The notes beneath the pieces are model-generated. The model was not told the origin of the DNA and made no database searches. It saw nothing but the letters and a program-made list of their open reading frames with translations. Of a stretch of DNA of 64,000 nucleotides, positions 26,870 through 41,362 are shown in pieces. The DNA is from Pardosa pseudoannulata (Eukaryota > Arthropoda > Arachnida > Araneae > Lycosidae): positions 107,282,256-107,346,255 of the forward strand of contig CM063503.1 of assembly GCA_032207245.1 (NCBI GenBank). The letters are read 5' to 3'. The position numbers and the translations under genes were made by a program. Within the stretch, counting starts at the first letter, position 1; each line of letters begins with the position of its first letter.

Positions 26870-28979
26870 ATGATCAAATAGTGATCGGCATTTAATAGGT
26901 TAACTAAATATAATAATATTTAAAATAATTATATAAATTTTACGTTCACAATTATACTTTTTAAGTCATAAGAGTTACAAAACGAATAGGTAGTCATGTC
27001 TTTGACAAAATCAGAAAACACTGAAAAGCATCGGAAACTTTTTTCCTAAGAAACAGAAAAGGGTAACTGTGAAACATGGCATTTTCAATAGTGAATAAGA
27101 TTAAATATAACAAATGAAATTAGAAGATTCCACATGTTTAGAGGTAATTAAATTTTTCCTGGTTGGTAATAAAAGAGTCAATTTTGTCTTATGTATGGAG
27201 AAGAATGCAACATCTCGACCAAAGAGGATAATTGAATTGAATAAATAACGCTGCTGAATATGTTCCAAGAAATGGCTACAGAGTATAAATCAAAAATGTG
27301 GTAAAAGTTTATGAACATAAAATGATTTACATTATACTTTAAATGTTGTTTATTCGAATGTAAGTCATTTATTTTTTGGGATATAATTGCAATTTTATAG
27401 ACTGTTTCACATTTCCCATGATAAATTATATGAATTAGCATGCTTGGGAACAAAAAAGTGGAGATTACGCCTAAGGTTGACCACTTAACTGGAACATATG
27501 CTTCGTACCCTCAGGGCACTTCGTTTCGAAAACGGAGATTGGCCCCCTAGGGGCTGTTGCGTGGAGTTTTAACAATATAATATATGTAATTGTTTTCTCT
27601 TTTTACTTCCCTTTTCTTTCTTTTATTAGATTGTTATCTCTCCTCGGCTTCATGGATATAAAGTCTTCTTCAATTTTAATTCCAAACTATGTTTACCCCT
27701 TTATGTCATTGATATTTAATTTTTTTTCTTTCTGAATAGATAACAGGTATATACACATAAAACTTACATGTACTTAAATATTTCTCGTATTTACAATTTA
27801 AGAAATTTTATTTCAACCTATCAAAAAGACATTCATCTATCTACATACAAACAGAGAGAGACACACAAATATATATGAAAAACTAAGGTAATTTTGAAAA
27901 TATGCAAAAAACTTGAAAAATTCTGCAGATTAATTTTCAAAGACCAAAATATATTTAAATAACTCATCATACATAAAACCGTAATGGAATAAATTCATTT
28001 CTTATTGAATTACTTAGAAAAAATTCAGATTATTAATTTTTTGGAAAGATAATTAAATAGGAATTGTATATAACCATATAAGACTTGTATACAACCATAT
28101 AGGAATTTTATATAACAATATAACCAATAGATGGCGTTATTTTAAATAAAACAAGTATTGTATTTGCAGAAAAATCCTCGCTGCGTTTGGTAGTCTAGCG
28201 AAAAATATGTTTATAAATATAGGTCTTATCTATAAAAATATGTGTTTGTCATAAGAATACATTGTGAAAGGGTGCTGTTAAGTTTTCTGCTAGATCACAA
28301 AATTCAATTGAAAAATGAATATCGGATGCATATCACGCTGAACGCCAGAGGCATGCATCGAGTTTCCTACCCAGTGATTATTTCTCGGAAAAAGGAACAA
28401 TTCATGCATTTATTTTTAAAGAAAATAAATGCACTATGAACTAACATGAATATAATCATTCGTTGCTGTCAAAAATGAAGATGAATTTGGATTTTGCTTA
28501 TGTACGAATCAGCAATTTTACATTTTTTACGAGATGAAATTTAATTTCTTTTTGAACATGGATTACTTCTATAATATTTTTTATGGATGTTACAACTTAA
28601 TTTTCAAAATACAGTGTTATATTTATTTTAAAATTTTAAAATATTGAAAATAGTTTAAGCATACCTGTATAAAACACTGCTATAACATGTATTTTTTAGT
28701 GTAGTAGAAAATATAATGTGTACTTGCATGTGAGTTTCTCATTATATATAACATGATATACTTCTTCAAAAGTTGAACACAGAGTAGCAAAATGCGAAAA
28801 AATGGACATGAAATACTTTGATTGTCAAGAAATGCTGCAGTTTAGTAGCTTTATGTTTTTAATAAAAAAAATAAAAAATTACATAGATATAAAAATATTA
28901 AATTTTTATTTATTATAAGATGACGTCGTAGTTGCGTCAGTAATACAAAGACGTTTAAATGCAAAATAAACAACAAAAT
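26867..28979. other. AT-rich unannotated stretch
   Basis: Mostly featureless. A GC-richer island at about 27465-27560 (with CCCTCAGGGC and GGCCCCCTAGGGGC, two short palindromic patches) is unlike its surroundings but matches no family I know. Confidence 0.5.
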
Positions 28980-29880
28980 CCGACATTAATTGGATATGTG
29001 AGCACACCTCACCATTTTACAATTTGTACATCGTGTAAGCATGCTTGTTACTATGTGATCAGCTATCGCAGAGTTCAATAATCAACATTCTTTCTGTATT
29101 GCAGTTTCTAAATCTCTGAGAGCGATTGAAAGTGGGAGAAGTCTACATAGAACATGTCCGAGGGCAACAAAATATATTCAATTGGATTTAGGTCAAGTGA
29201 GTAAACTGGCCTCTCCATATTAGCAATCCCTTCACCCTCCAGAAAGTCGTCAAGGATGGTAACTCTCTAGGAACGTCCTTGAAAACGAAAGAAGAATCAA
29301 TTGTAGCTGCATATAGTTTCACAATAGGATCTAGGACTTCATCTTGATACCATCTACCTGTAGATGTGAATGTGTGCGCGATATCCTTATTAAATCCCTT
29401 CAGAGATCATGATGCTTTCTCCTCGGAATGCGTGATGTTTGGTGATGTTAATGGGGCTGATTGTGTGTGCCTTGCTCACTAAAGACCTTTATATATCATT
29501 GGATTGTAAGGTAAATCTGGATTCATCCAGATAGACCCAATGCAGTTCACATGCTGGTGGCACCACTTTAATTATGCCCCCTTGATCTGATCGTGTAAAG
29601 AAACACAAATTTGGGGTATCCGGGCGTACAGACCATTAAGTGTTGCTTTCGACTAACAGTAAGCTAGATATCGTCTTACCAATGACCACTGCAACTACAG
29701 AAGTATAGGTCGATCTTCAATTCCGCTTCGCTACAAAAGCAATATATCTATGTTTAAGGGTCTTTGGACAACAAGCTACAGGTCTTCTGAAAACTATTTG
29801 TCTGGTTAGAAAATCTTTCCATAAATGACGGAATGATGAACGCTAGAGAAACAAAACATGCCTGTTATAGACTGTTTTGT
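28980..29880 (-). pseudogene. Tc1-type transposase, heavily decayed
   Basis: Minus-strand translation, in shifting frames, gives in order: RPVACCPKTLKHRYIAFVAKRN (middle of the DNA-binding part), then around 29560 ELHWVYLDESRFTLQSND (first catalytic Asp and the DESRF motif kept), YQDEVLDPIV (the RYxDEIL...PIV block), then near 29170-29260 FLEGEGIANMERPVYSLDLN and PIEYIF (the third catalytic block, normally SPDLNPIEH), and finally LPLSIALRDLETAIQKEC with SMLTRC (C-terminal helix). Several stops and frameshifts make it non-functional. No terminal inverted repeats could be paired confidently, so the element limits are approximate. Confidence 0.9.
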
Positions 29881-31635
29881 ATTAATGTATTTAAACAGTG
29901 TAGCAAAACTTTTTCGACCATTCTAATTATTTTGAAAGTTTGTTTTGTTTAGGGGTCTCGTGAATGTCGACAAAAATCTATGTTTTCAATCTTCTACAAT
30001 TAAAAATAAATATTTTTTTTTATTTGAAACTTTTATTATATACTATATTATTTTTCGCTGAATATGCATTTGCAACAGTCTCTAATTTTGATCAGGAAAT
30101 TATTAAAATTTACAATCCTCAACCGTTACCTATTATACAGTTTTATGATTGCACGTAGTTTTGTAAAATTATTATAAAAGAAATGCACCATTTAGAGGGA
30201 TTAATAATTTAATAATATAACGTGCTTTTAGACGAGCAAATTCATTGCATAGTTTTAAATTTGAATAACAAATAAATTTAAAAAAATAATTTTTATTAAA
30301 AATAACGCCATCAAGAACATAAAACATTTACTTTAGATTTCCTTATATTAAAAATTCATGATATTACTAAATTAATACAAAAATAGAGTATATTATTTAA
30401 AATAATTGTATAAAGTTGCTAGTATTAAGATAATTGTCAAAACATTAGTTCACATTTAGAAAGTTAGAAACTTTTATTGTTGAAATTAATAAATTATTTT
30501 TATAATTAGAAATATACTTTTTTCAATATTTGTAGCAGTTAAATGGTACCAGATGCCTTAAATATATTTATTTTTATTAGATTTATTTAATCTTTTTTAT
30601 TTTTAAAAATATGTATATGTAATTAGGCGGCTTTTAAAAAGTAATATTAAAATTTTATGAAAAATTTAAAAAAAAAATATTTTAGACAATAAAATACGTA
30701 CCATTAGTTTATTTTATCTAGTTACTGAGAAGAAAAGAGGAAATTCTTCATGTAAGTGACAATTAATGAATAATTCATGATAATATACAAAAATACTCTC
30801 TGTACTTTCCGTCTCCTAAAACAAATTTGGTTTAAACCTTGAAATAACCAAAAGCAAATAAAAATACAAAATGTTTATTTGACCTAATAGTCTTTTAACA
30901 AACCCTTTAATGTTAATCTCAAATATTAATGTTAGATTAATTACGTTGGAGTACCAACGATCTCAACACAGCAATAAACGATTAAGCAGAAATGAATATT
31001 AATTTTGTAGGAATATTCTATATAATAAATTTATCCTGGAACATTTAATGAAAGACATTAAATTGATATTTGTGTATTGTGCTTTAAATGATAATATATG
31101 CTTGTGATATGCTCGTACATATTTATATATCTATATGGTGAATAATACAGATGGCTACATGTGAATTTTAGATCTCATTATTTTTAATTGCCCTCGCTTG
31201 CTGGGCAATGGGAATCCGAATTAATATGCAGCCTTGTATCAGTTACAAGGAAAGAGTGAAGTACGTGGTGGAACTTTATTTAGGATTCGGTAAAAGACAT
31301 TTTTCTCCGAATAGAGCAGATCTATTAATTATACACAAAAACACTTTTCTATTACAAAGTCGGCCCGACAGACAGAGATAATGGGGAGATATTCCCAAGA
31401 TAGAGCGGATATTCAGCGATATAAATAGTCAGAAAGGAACTTAGATCATTAGAAAAGTTAACCACTTTTTTTGGGGGGGGAGGAGGGGGGCAGCTGGTAA
31501 ATGTGGAATGGACCAAAAATTGGCATATTTTCAGAGTTAGCTTTGGGAGACTGGTTGGAAAGAATTTTCATTTTAATTCTGAGATTGTGTGACAGCGGAA
31601 ATAGAAGAAAAGAATGAAACTAGATTAGAGAATAT

Positions 31636-31637
<2 letters not shown>
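29881..31637. other. AT-rich unannotated stretch
   Basis: No gene was recognised. The part at 31190-31440 is less AT-biased and non-repetitive but has no long frame. A G-rich run (eight G, AGGA, six G) lies at 31473-31490. Confidence 0.5.

Positions 31638-31728
<91 letters not shown>
31638..31728. repeat. (AT)n microsatellite
   Basis: About 90 bases of alternating AT with one phase break (TATAATAT). Confidence 0.97.
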
Positions 31729-33074
<1,346 letters not shown>

Positions 33075-34442
33075 ATGCTTATATATATAAATTTATGTGT
33101 CTGTACAAGCATAAGTACCTGAAATAAGTTTACTCGTTGATGTAAATAATTGCTGAGGTATTTTTAGAACTTCTGGAAAAAAATTACAAAATAAGAAGTG
33201 ACTTTTAAGAATATTTTTAAACACCACTAATGGTTTTAATGAAGCTTAAAAACACATCTAAATATTTTCTTATTTAATAATGTTATAAACCATTTGCGTC
33301 CTTATTTCAAGATATTATTAATTGAACTATGAATATTTGTAGGCATCTATACAGAGATTAATTGCGATTCTATTCTTCAAATAATTATATATTTAATTAC
33401 TAATTTGTAACAAAATGCATCCAACTATCTATCTTTTTATAAAATTGCGACATAAAAATTTCACAGCATTTACAGTTATAAACCATATCAGTTATGAATC
33501 ACAGGATCACTTCTACTTTATAATTCCTCACAAATTGTAATAAATATTATAAGCAGTGACGAAGATTTTATTTAAAACTATCTAAATTCACAGAATAAAT
33601 TATGTAATATCGTATAATTCCTGATACATTCCCCTGTTTCCTTAAAATTCAAAAAGGACTTTATTTATTTATCTTTCCGTAAATTTTACATCTGAAAATG
33701 CATTTAGCATATACTAAGGTATTATTTGCTATCTCTAATATTTATGATGTTATTATAAGACTATTTATATTTGATACTTTAAATATTTAAAGATATTAAT
33801 TACCATATACCAAGAGCTGATATTGAAACTCATTCATATATAACGCAAACTATGTAAAAAGTAACATGAGAAATATAATCATGTTAAATTTGGCATTGTT
33901 TCCTAAAGATTTCTACCCAGAATTCAATCCGTCTTCCTTAAGTAACTCTAACAAGATTATTCTCATTTATTTATCTCGAGGTAAACTGCTTTATTGGATG
34001 TCAAGAGAATAAATAAAATTACTCCTTTACTTTCAGGCTAATCGAAAATCATTTCTTCTTAATAATGAGAAATCTTCTTTAAAAATGAATATAAATACTT
34101 GATCAAATTTTCGAAAAGCTCTATTATTCAATTTGAGAAATAAAGCATGTAGGTAATCTATACAGCTTATTTGTTCTATAATTCTTGCAATACAATGTTT
34201 TTGAATAATAAATCAAGCATTTAAAAGCAATGAAAATAGTCATCCTTGAAGTACTAATATTCTATACATAATGTAAAAATATTTCATGGTCCCTGAAAAA
34301 AAAGCTTTGCATAAGTACCACTTTAAAAATAACGATAAATTAAAACATTTAAATATCGTAATCTTGCTATTTGCATTCACCAATTATATGTATTGTTTTT
34401 CTACTACAAAATATGTTTCCTTACAAAATTTTATAATTTAAA
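33075..34442. other. AT-rich unannotated stretch
   Basis: Nothing supportable was seen on either strand. Confidence 0.55.
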
Positions 34443-34871
34443 TTACAAGATATGTTTCTCTTTATGAGAGTATACAATACAATTTCTGCCTTTTAACCAT
34501 TCTATCAAGTTATTGCAAGAATTACCAAAATTGTAATAATAATAAACATTTAATAGGATGATAAGCATATTTTCACTGCTCCACTTCGAAATACGATGGA
34601 TATATGTCAGAATCTGTCTTTCAAACAAATCATTACATTCACAGGTAATAGGTAGGCCATCTATATAGAAACTACCATGACCTGCAGAAGTGATTTGGTT
34701 TATATTACAACTTATTTTAATTAAAAATAGAGTAACGCTTGAAACACATTTTTTTGAGATCTCTTTCCTTTTGTAAGAAGTTGTCAGATAAGATGTTACC
34801 GGTGTTAACATTAAAACAAAAATTTGATAAAAATATTTAAGCAAAAATGAGGAGGTTCCCGTGTAGTCCAA
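34443..34871 (-). other. 142-codon open frame, possibly an LRR C-terminal-cap exon
   Basis: This is the longest stop-free frame outside simple repeats. There is no ATG at its 5' limit; it starts after an in-frame stop, with TTG as the first possible initiator. Residues about 65-80 read GHGSFYIDGLPITCECNDLF; 'GxPITCxCN' is the form seen at the start of leucine-rich-repeat C-terminal caps, and a later pair of cysteines (SCNNLIEWLKGRNC) could be the cap's second half. A splice-acceptor-like CACTTCTGCAG lies directly before GHGSFY, so only the downstream part would be exon. No leucine-rich repeats are visible next to it. It may be a chance frame. Confidence 0.25.
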
Positions 34872-37800
34872 GGTAATAAGTATAACAAACTATGTCGCAA
34901 AGTCTCGTTCTGCATAATCCTTCTGAATATCAAAAAAAGAAATACACAAAATGATTGTGTTTCTTATAAGCGTTTCGTATTAGACTTTTCAAATGTAAAA
35001 TTTTTCCTTGGTTGATCTGTTATTTATACCTGCTCTGATAGACATTAATATCCTAATTTTTATTTATTATGATAATTTATTTATATGATATTTTGTTTAT
35101 TATCTTTAATATCCGACACGTACATAAGACGATTTTCAACTTTCTTCCCTTATTTTGCTCATGCAGTTTGTCAATCCAAAAAGGCGATTATTATTTGGAC
35201 ATCAAACATATATTTACCAGGTTTTAATATTGTTAAAATTACTCTTTTATGTCCTTATCATTGAGATATTCTGTTTAAAACATAAAGAATGATGATAACT
35301 GACATGAAAGCAGGATTTTGAATATGTTTATAAGTAATGTTGTCAGGACTTATTTATACATTCCTTATTGATACTTTACAATATGATGTGAACTAACAGG
35401 CAAATTTTATTTTCAAGATATTTGACTTTTGAAAGGGTACGTATAATGCAAAAAGGCAGAGATAATATTCCGTCATAATAATAAGCCAACACATTTTACA
35501 ATGTTTTACTCTGAAAATGTTATTCCTGCAGGACTTGTCATAGAGATAAATAGAAAAGATAATAACCCATATTTTACATAAATGCTCGCTGAGAAGATAC
35601 AACGAATGCTAAAATTCTTGCATTTTGAAACATGTTTTTGAGATATATTTAACGTTGTTTAAAGTTAAAATGTTGAAATTTCAGAAATTCCATTTTATAA
35701 AACATATTTTTATCGTAGTATAACATATAGTTTACAATTTAATCATTAAATGGTATTAATGGTTTTAAATATTCAAAATAATAAAATATCTGAGAAATGT
35801 TAAATTTTAAAATGCTTTACCTCATGCTTTTAAAATAATGTTTTAAAATAATCTACACGATTTCCCAAAAGTTTTTAACAAAAATAAGATCCAATAACAT
35901 TTTTGAATTAAGGAATATATTTATTCTGCATTGCATATATTATTGATGTAAGCTTTGAATTCTACCATATATTATTCTTTAGCTTCTAGTTTCTAGCTCT
36001 ACGCCATAAGCATTTTTGTATGTTTTCTGTTTTCTTCATAGGAATACTGTTACGACAGTGTTTACCAGGAATATTTTCAATTCTGTTGTGGATATTATAT
36101 TTTAAGTGTTTAACATGTATAAGATTATATGCATAAACAAATATAATAACATGAGTCCAAACGAAGCAAAGGTTTGCAATTCTTAAAGGCAACACGTAGT
36201 GGACAATCCAAATTTTACAAGATTTTTATAAAGATCACCCCCTTCTCCGGCAAAGTGAAGGACTATCTTCTTGTAAATGGACACTATCCATGATCCCTGA
36301 CCGATTTAACGCTGACACTAAAAATGTATTTAATGTGTGAAGGTTATTATTGCCGGTTTTAGTGATGTCTTAGAAAAAGGGTTTAAGTTATATATTCTCA
36401 TGCCACATTACTCTTTAACTTTTGGGTTGCTTCGTTCATGTGTTTCACGAGCGTTCTCCTCTATTCAAATTTAACTGTTAAGTCAATTAGCATTTTCGGC
36501 ATATTAAATATTTCCACATTAGCAAAAAGAATGGATGACCAAACTGCATTATTTACCACAGAATGATTTCATAAATTTACAATCTGATATCATAGACTTT
36601 TATTGTCAGTGCATTCAAGGTTTTTAGTTCATAATTTTTATTCTTTGATGCTTTTTCGAACTATCCGTAGTAAAGATGTATTACTTTATGAAATGGACAA
36701 ACTAAATAAATTTTACTATTCTATTGGAAAGCATGAGATATTTCTAGTTTGTTATGAGTTCTACCAAATTATATATCTTATAATGAATCAAAAGAATTTC
36801 ATAACGAAGATGCATCTGCCGCAAATGTAGTATTTATCCATAAAAACAAAATTTATGTAGAATTTGTCCCTTTAAAAACAATGAGTTTACAATTCATTCT
36901 TAATTTTTTAAAAATTTATTTACCTGTTTTTTAAGTTTATTTAAAGTTTATTCATTCTATCGTCTTTAAATACAGTGAAATATAAATATAATAAAGTATA
37001 TAGTTTCTAAAGACAAGATATTTTTAATAATTACCGTACGACGAGAGAGCGAAAAAATTTTAAACTGTAGTCTTATAAAATTAAAATTTTAAGAAAAATA
37101 AAACAGTTTTAAAGAGGTATGACCGTGAAGAAATTAATTAACTTTAATGTAGAGTTGATTAATTATGAAGTAGTTAAACTTTTTCCAACTTTCCATTACA
37201 GCATAACATCTAATGCTGTTTGTGAATAAGAATTAGAAGAAATTTAAGAGTAAAGCAATGTTAAAGACAACGGGGAGTATAAAATAAGTGATATCAAACA
37301 GTAGAGATTATTATTGATGTAAAGTAAAAGAAAGAAGTAAATGAAAGTTGAAAAGGAAATTGAAGGGATGTTTCACAAACACTGCTTTTATAGAAAATGA
37401 AAATTGCTGTGTGTTTCAGGTAAACTATTAAGCACTTTTTTTCTACAATGAGCACGTTTCAGGGATGAGATTCTTTAAAACAACCACGGATTGCTTCGCA
37501 TGTAGGTAATATACAGCATATTCTTGCCATTAGGAAGAATATAATAGAATTGTGGTTATAAAGTTTGAAGTAACATACACAGAGTAATCATATTATATAT
37601 CGGTATTGCTAAATAGTGTCTTGTGCAATTACAAGAAAGCAGAGAGGTTAGGTAATAGATGTTTATAAGTTTTTCTCAACTACGAGTTTAGACTTGTTGA
37701 AGAGTAAAGAGTATCATTTCAAAGTAAAAATGAAACTTAAAAAGAATAATTATAATTTTCTTTTTTAAAGAGTAATTTAAAATGTTTTGGAAACCAAATT

Positions 37801-40340
37801 TCTTCCGCTTTTTTAAAAAAATTATTGATGTATTGAACACAAATGTAATAACATGTATTGAAAACTATTTTATAAACAATACTTTATTGAAGAGCTTTAG
37901 TAATATAAATTCATAGCAGTATACATTAATGAACTTGTATTAAAATATGATTAATTTGTTATAAGAAATACTTAAAATATAACAATTGTTTATGCCTCCA
38001 AAAAAGACATCACAGTATTAACTTAATAAATCAATAATTTTTTAAATAATTCATGCAATTTGAATTTCATGATTCAAACTTTTTACGAAATATTCCCAAA
38101 TACTGTAATTAAAGATTCCAATATTAATTGTTCTCATTGGAAATTTTAAGGAGTTAAAAATATTCCGATTAATGAACCATATAAATTCTTTATAAAAGTG
38201 CTCTCCTATACAAGAACTGATCTTTGTAATTTCAAAGCTTTTTGTTAATGCCACAAAATCCTGTATGAAGTGTACGAATAACGATTGCTAATTAAAGTTA
38301 TTCAACAAAATATGAAAAAATAAGTAATATTTTATAAGCTACATCGTCTCGAAAACCATGTGACTTATAAATTGTTCTTATCAATTATAAACTGCTGCAG
38401 AACCCCTATATAATTACTTTATAAAATATTTATGGAAATAAATTATCAAAATATAACCTATGCCATCTGATGAACTTTATTCATAGTTAGATTTTAACAT
38501 TAGAGAAAATCAGATACAAAGAGTGAAAAATATATTTTAGCTTCTGTAAAACAAAATATCTTAAAGAGATTTAAAATACCTGTTCTTACAATTCCTAACA
38601 GAAAAAGAAAAATAAACGAAAAAGTTATAGATATAAATTTAATATCTGATTTCTTGTAGAGGAACTAAAATACGACGTTTTGATGGAAAAAATTACCGAA
38701 ATAAATAATTTCTAATGTTCAAAACAGTTTTCGAAACGGATGTAATGATAAATTTTCAGGCAAGACCAAAGTACATTTTAGAGTACTAAATCGTTCAAAA
38801 ATGTTAACCACATGCACTTTTTTAAGCGTAAAAAGGGGAGATTTAAGCTTCCGAAAATAGTACCTACACCTACGTAGAGAAAGATGTGATAAATATAAAA
38901 TTTATGGAGTGGGAACTACTTACGCAGACTTTTATTACATGCTGCCTCTAAGAGAGTTTACCACATATTTTTTAAGCAGAATGCATGGAGAAAATAATGC
39001 GACATCTCTCCACATTCACTTTCCTTTCCAGAAAGAAAAAAAATGTACGGTGCATGAAACTAATATATACTTCGAAGTAAATAGCAGTTCCATATATTTT
39101 AAAACATCTCTCTTTTCTAATTCTAACATGATGAAATCTTTTCATAGGCGTTAATGCCTTTTCGGAAGATTTTTTAGGAAAAATTTATTGGATATAGGAG
39201 TTAAAAAAAGAAAAAAAAAGAAAAAAAATTAATGTCTGTCATTTTTCTTAAAGGCTGAAATATTGCACATTTGATACAAAACGATGGTAAAGTATAACAT
39301 ATTTTTCATGTTTATTTTAAAAGAATATATAACATTAACACTTCTACACATTTACATCATTTTAAGGTTTAAGCCTATCCTGAGTTTTTGACTGAAATGT
39401 TTTTTGTCATTTTTCAGTAGTTTATGAAATAGGCCATGTACTCAGTATATAAAAAATAATTTATTTATTTGTTCTAGTTTTACAATGATTACATTCGAAC
39501 TTTTAGTAAAGATAGTAAACTAGAAGTGAAAATTCGATTAGAAGAGGAGAAGATAAATATTGCCGTAAATAAAATCAATATTTGTGATACGAATGAACCA
39601 ACTGGTATCAATAGTATTTGGTTATTGTTAACAATAACCAAAATAAATCATTTTTATGAATAATTGCTACTTAAAATTAATAATGACCGAAGTAAAACAG
39701 TTAAAGTAATCCAATGCTAAGAGTTAAAACTTTAACTGGTATTTATAAAAGATTTAGTACTATGAATATTAAAAGTGATACATTTCATTCTGTGTTGACA
39801 TGAAAATTGAATCAGGGAATTCCCATTTTCTGATTTCATGTTACTTAAGGTTACGAATATATTAATTGCTATATATAATATGGTCAATTAGTTTAATCGA
39901 TTATTGCTATTAATAAACTATGTTTTCTTATAATAATCAAATATACAGGTTAAAATGAAGAATTTGTTCAAATTAAAAATTATTGGAATTGTTATATAAT
40001 AAGTAATTAATGGAATAAGTAATATAATATGTAATTAATTATTTAGAGTAAAAATTAATTATTTATATTATATTAACAACCCAATTTATACATCAGTTTT
40101 TATGATATGAAATTGGAAGGGATTGCATTTTCACACACTAATTTTCAACAGTAAAAATTAGCTAATTTAAAAAGTTTTATAAAATAATAATATCTATTAA
40201 TTTCTATCATTTATACAATGTACTTTATTAACTACATCACACAAAAAAGTATTACAGGGATATTCCTTAAGAGGAAAAAACTGCAAATTCCATACAATGA
40301 TAGTTTTAATAAACTATTTTGTCAGTAGAGGTCATGAGGC
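34872..40340. other. AT-rich unannotated stretch
   Basis: No gene, RNA or mobile element was recognised over 5.4 kb. Short frames (35393-35602 minus, 35986-36195 minus, 36603-36830 plus, 38051-38254 minus, 38909-39154 plus) lack domains, have ordinary AT-rich composition and are not called. Confidence 0.55.
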
Positions 40341-40425
40341 ATTTGCAGATATGCACGATTTCCGACGAATTCGAACCTGAGAATTCCGGTTCCAAAGAGC
40401 AGCTCTGTACCACTCGGCCATCTAT
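40341..40425 (-). mobile_element. tRNA-like relic (old SINE head or pseudo-tRNA)
   Basis: Minus strand: GATGGCCGAGTGGTACAGAG matches a Pol III A box, and CAGGTTCGAATTCGTCGG a B box, about 50 bases apart. That is the spacing of a tRNA, but the acceptor stem does not close and the anticodon arm is not convincing. It is unlike SINE family A past the A box, so it is another tRNA-derived sequence. Confidence 0.6.
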
Positions 40426-40605
40426 ATAAATTCTGTAATATTTTGTCTATCAGCTTTACCCATATATACATCTGTTATTTTCTGTCAACTAGTTCTTATA
40501 TTCGGACAGTAAAATTTTAATTTTGTAAGATTTCAGGGTTTTATTTTCTTTCTTATTTAGTAACTGTATAGCAGAATTTCGAGCTTCTTAACGTTTGCCA
40601 TTAGT

Positions 40606-40962
40606 TCAAAAAATTGAGTCTAACCTTTCTTTGCAATATTCTATTCCCATCATTTGCTATCTATTTCAGAATTCGTTGTCTTCCTTTCTATTTGTAAATG
40701 ATTCTTCTTGATAGTACGTACAACAGAAACGATTTCTAAATCATTTCTATAATAACTCTCTGCTTATTGTCATAATTCATTCGGTCTATAGTTTTATCAA
40801 CGACTCAAATTGCTCTCTGAAGTTGGATCCAATTATGAAGTTTATTCTTAGTAAAAAATATTTTTCCACATCTAATTCTTAAAAAAAGTACGGACTGGTA
40901 AGTACTCCAAATATGTCTTCATATGAACATAGCTATAAAGTAATGGGCTTTATTTAATCTAA
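40606..40962. repeat. Diverged direct duplication, copy 1
   Basis: It shares with 41000-41362 ordered blocks such as TCTTGATAGTACGTACAACA, CTCAAATTGCTCTCTGA and TTATTCTTAGTAAAAAATAT, ending near CATATGAAC. By eye identity is around 80-85% with small indels. No coding or transposon feature explains it. Confidence 0.88.
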
Positions 40963-40999
40963 ATTTTAATATTTTATTTTATCTCAATTTTCCATTAAT

Positions 41000-41362
41000 T
41001 AAAAAGATTGAGTATATTCTTTCCTTACAATCCATCTTTCTTTACACTTTCCCATCAATTACTTCTGTATTTACTAACTCGTTTCTTCCTTCCTATTGGC
41101 AAATTCTTCTTCTTGATAGTACGTACAACAGATACAATTTCGAAATAGTTTCTCGGCTCGCCTTCTGCTTATTGTCATCATTCATTGCGTCTATAGCTTT
41201 ACCATCGACTCAAATTGCTCTCTGACGTTGGATCAAATTATGAAACTTATTCTTAGTAAAAAATATTTTTCACCTCTAATTCTTGAAAAAGTAGACTGGT
41301 AAGTACCCCGAATGTGTCTTCATATGAACTACGATATAGATTAATGTGTTTTATTTTTCATC
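41000..41362. repeat. Diverged direct duplication, copy 2
   Basis: This is the partner of 40606-40962 at an offset of about 400, separated from it by about 37 bases. It has the same blocks in the same order. Confidence 0.88.

Noticed and set aside
28780..29925. Terminal inverted repeats for the 29-kb Tc1 relic (AGTGTAGCAAAAC at 29898 and CAGAGTAGCAAAATG at 28783)
   Set aside because: The two matches are in the same orientation, not inverted, so they cannot be the pair of ends; element limits were left approximate.
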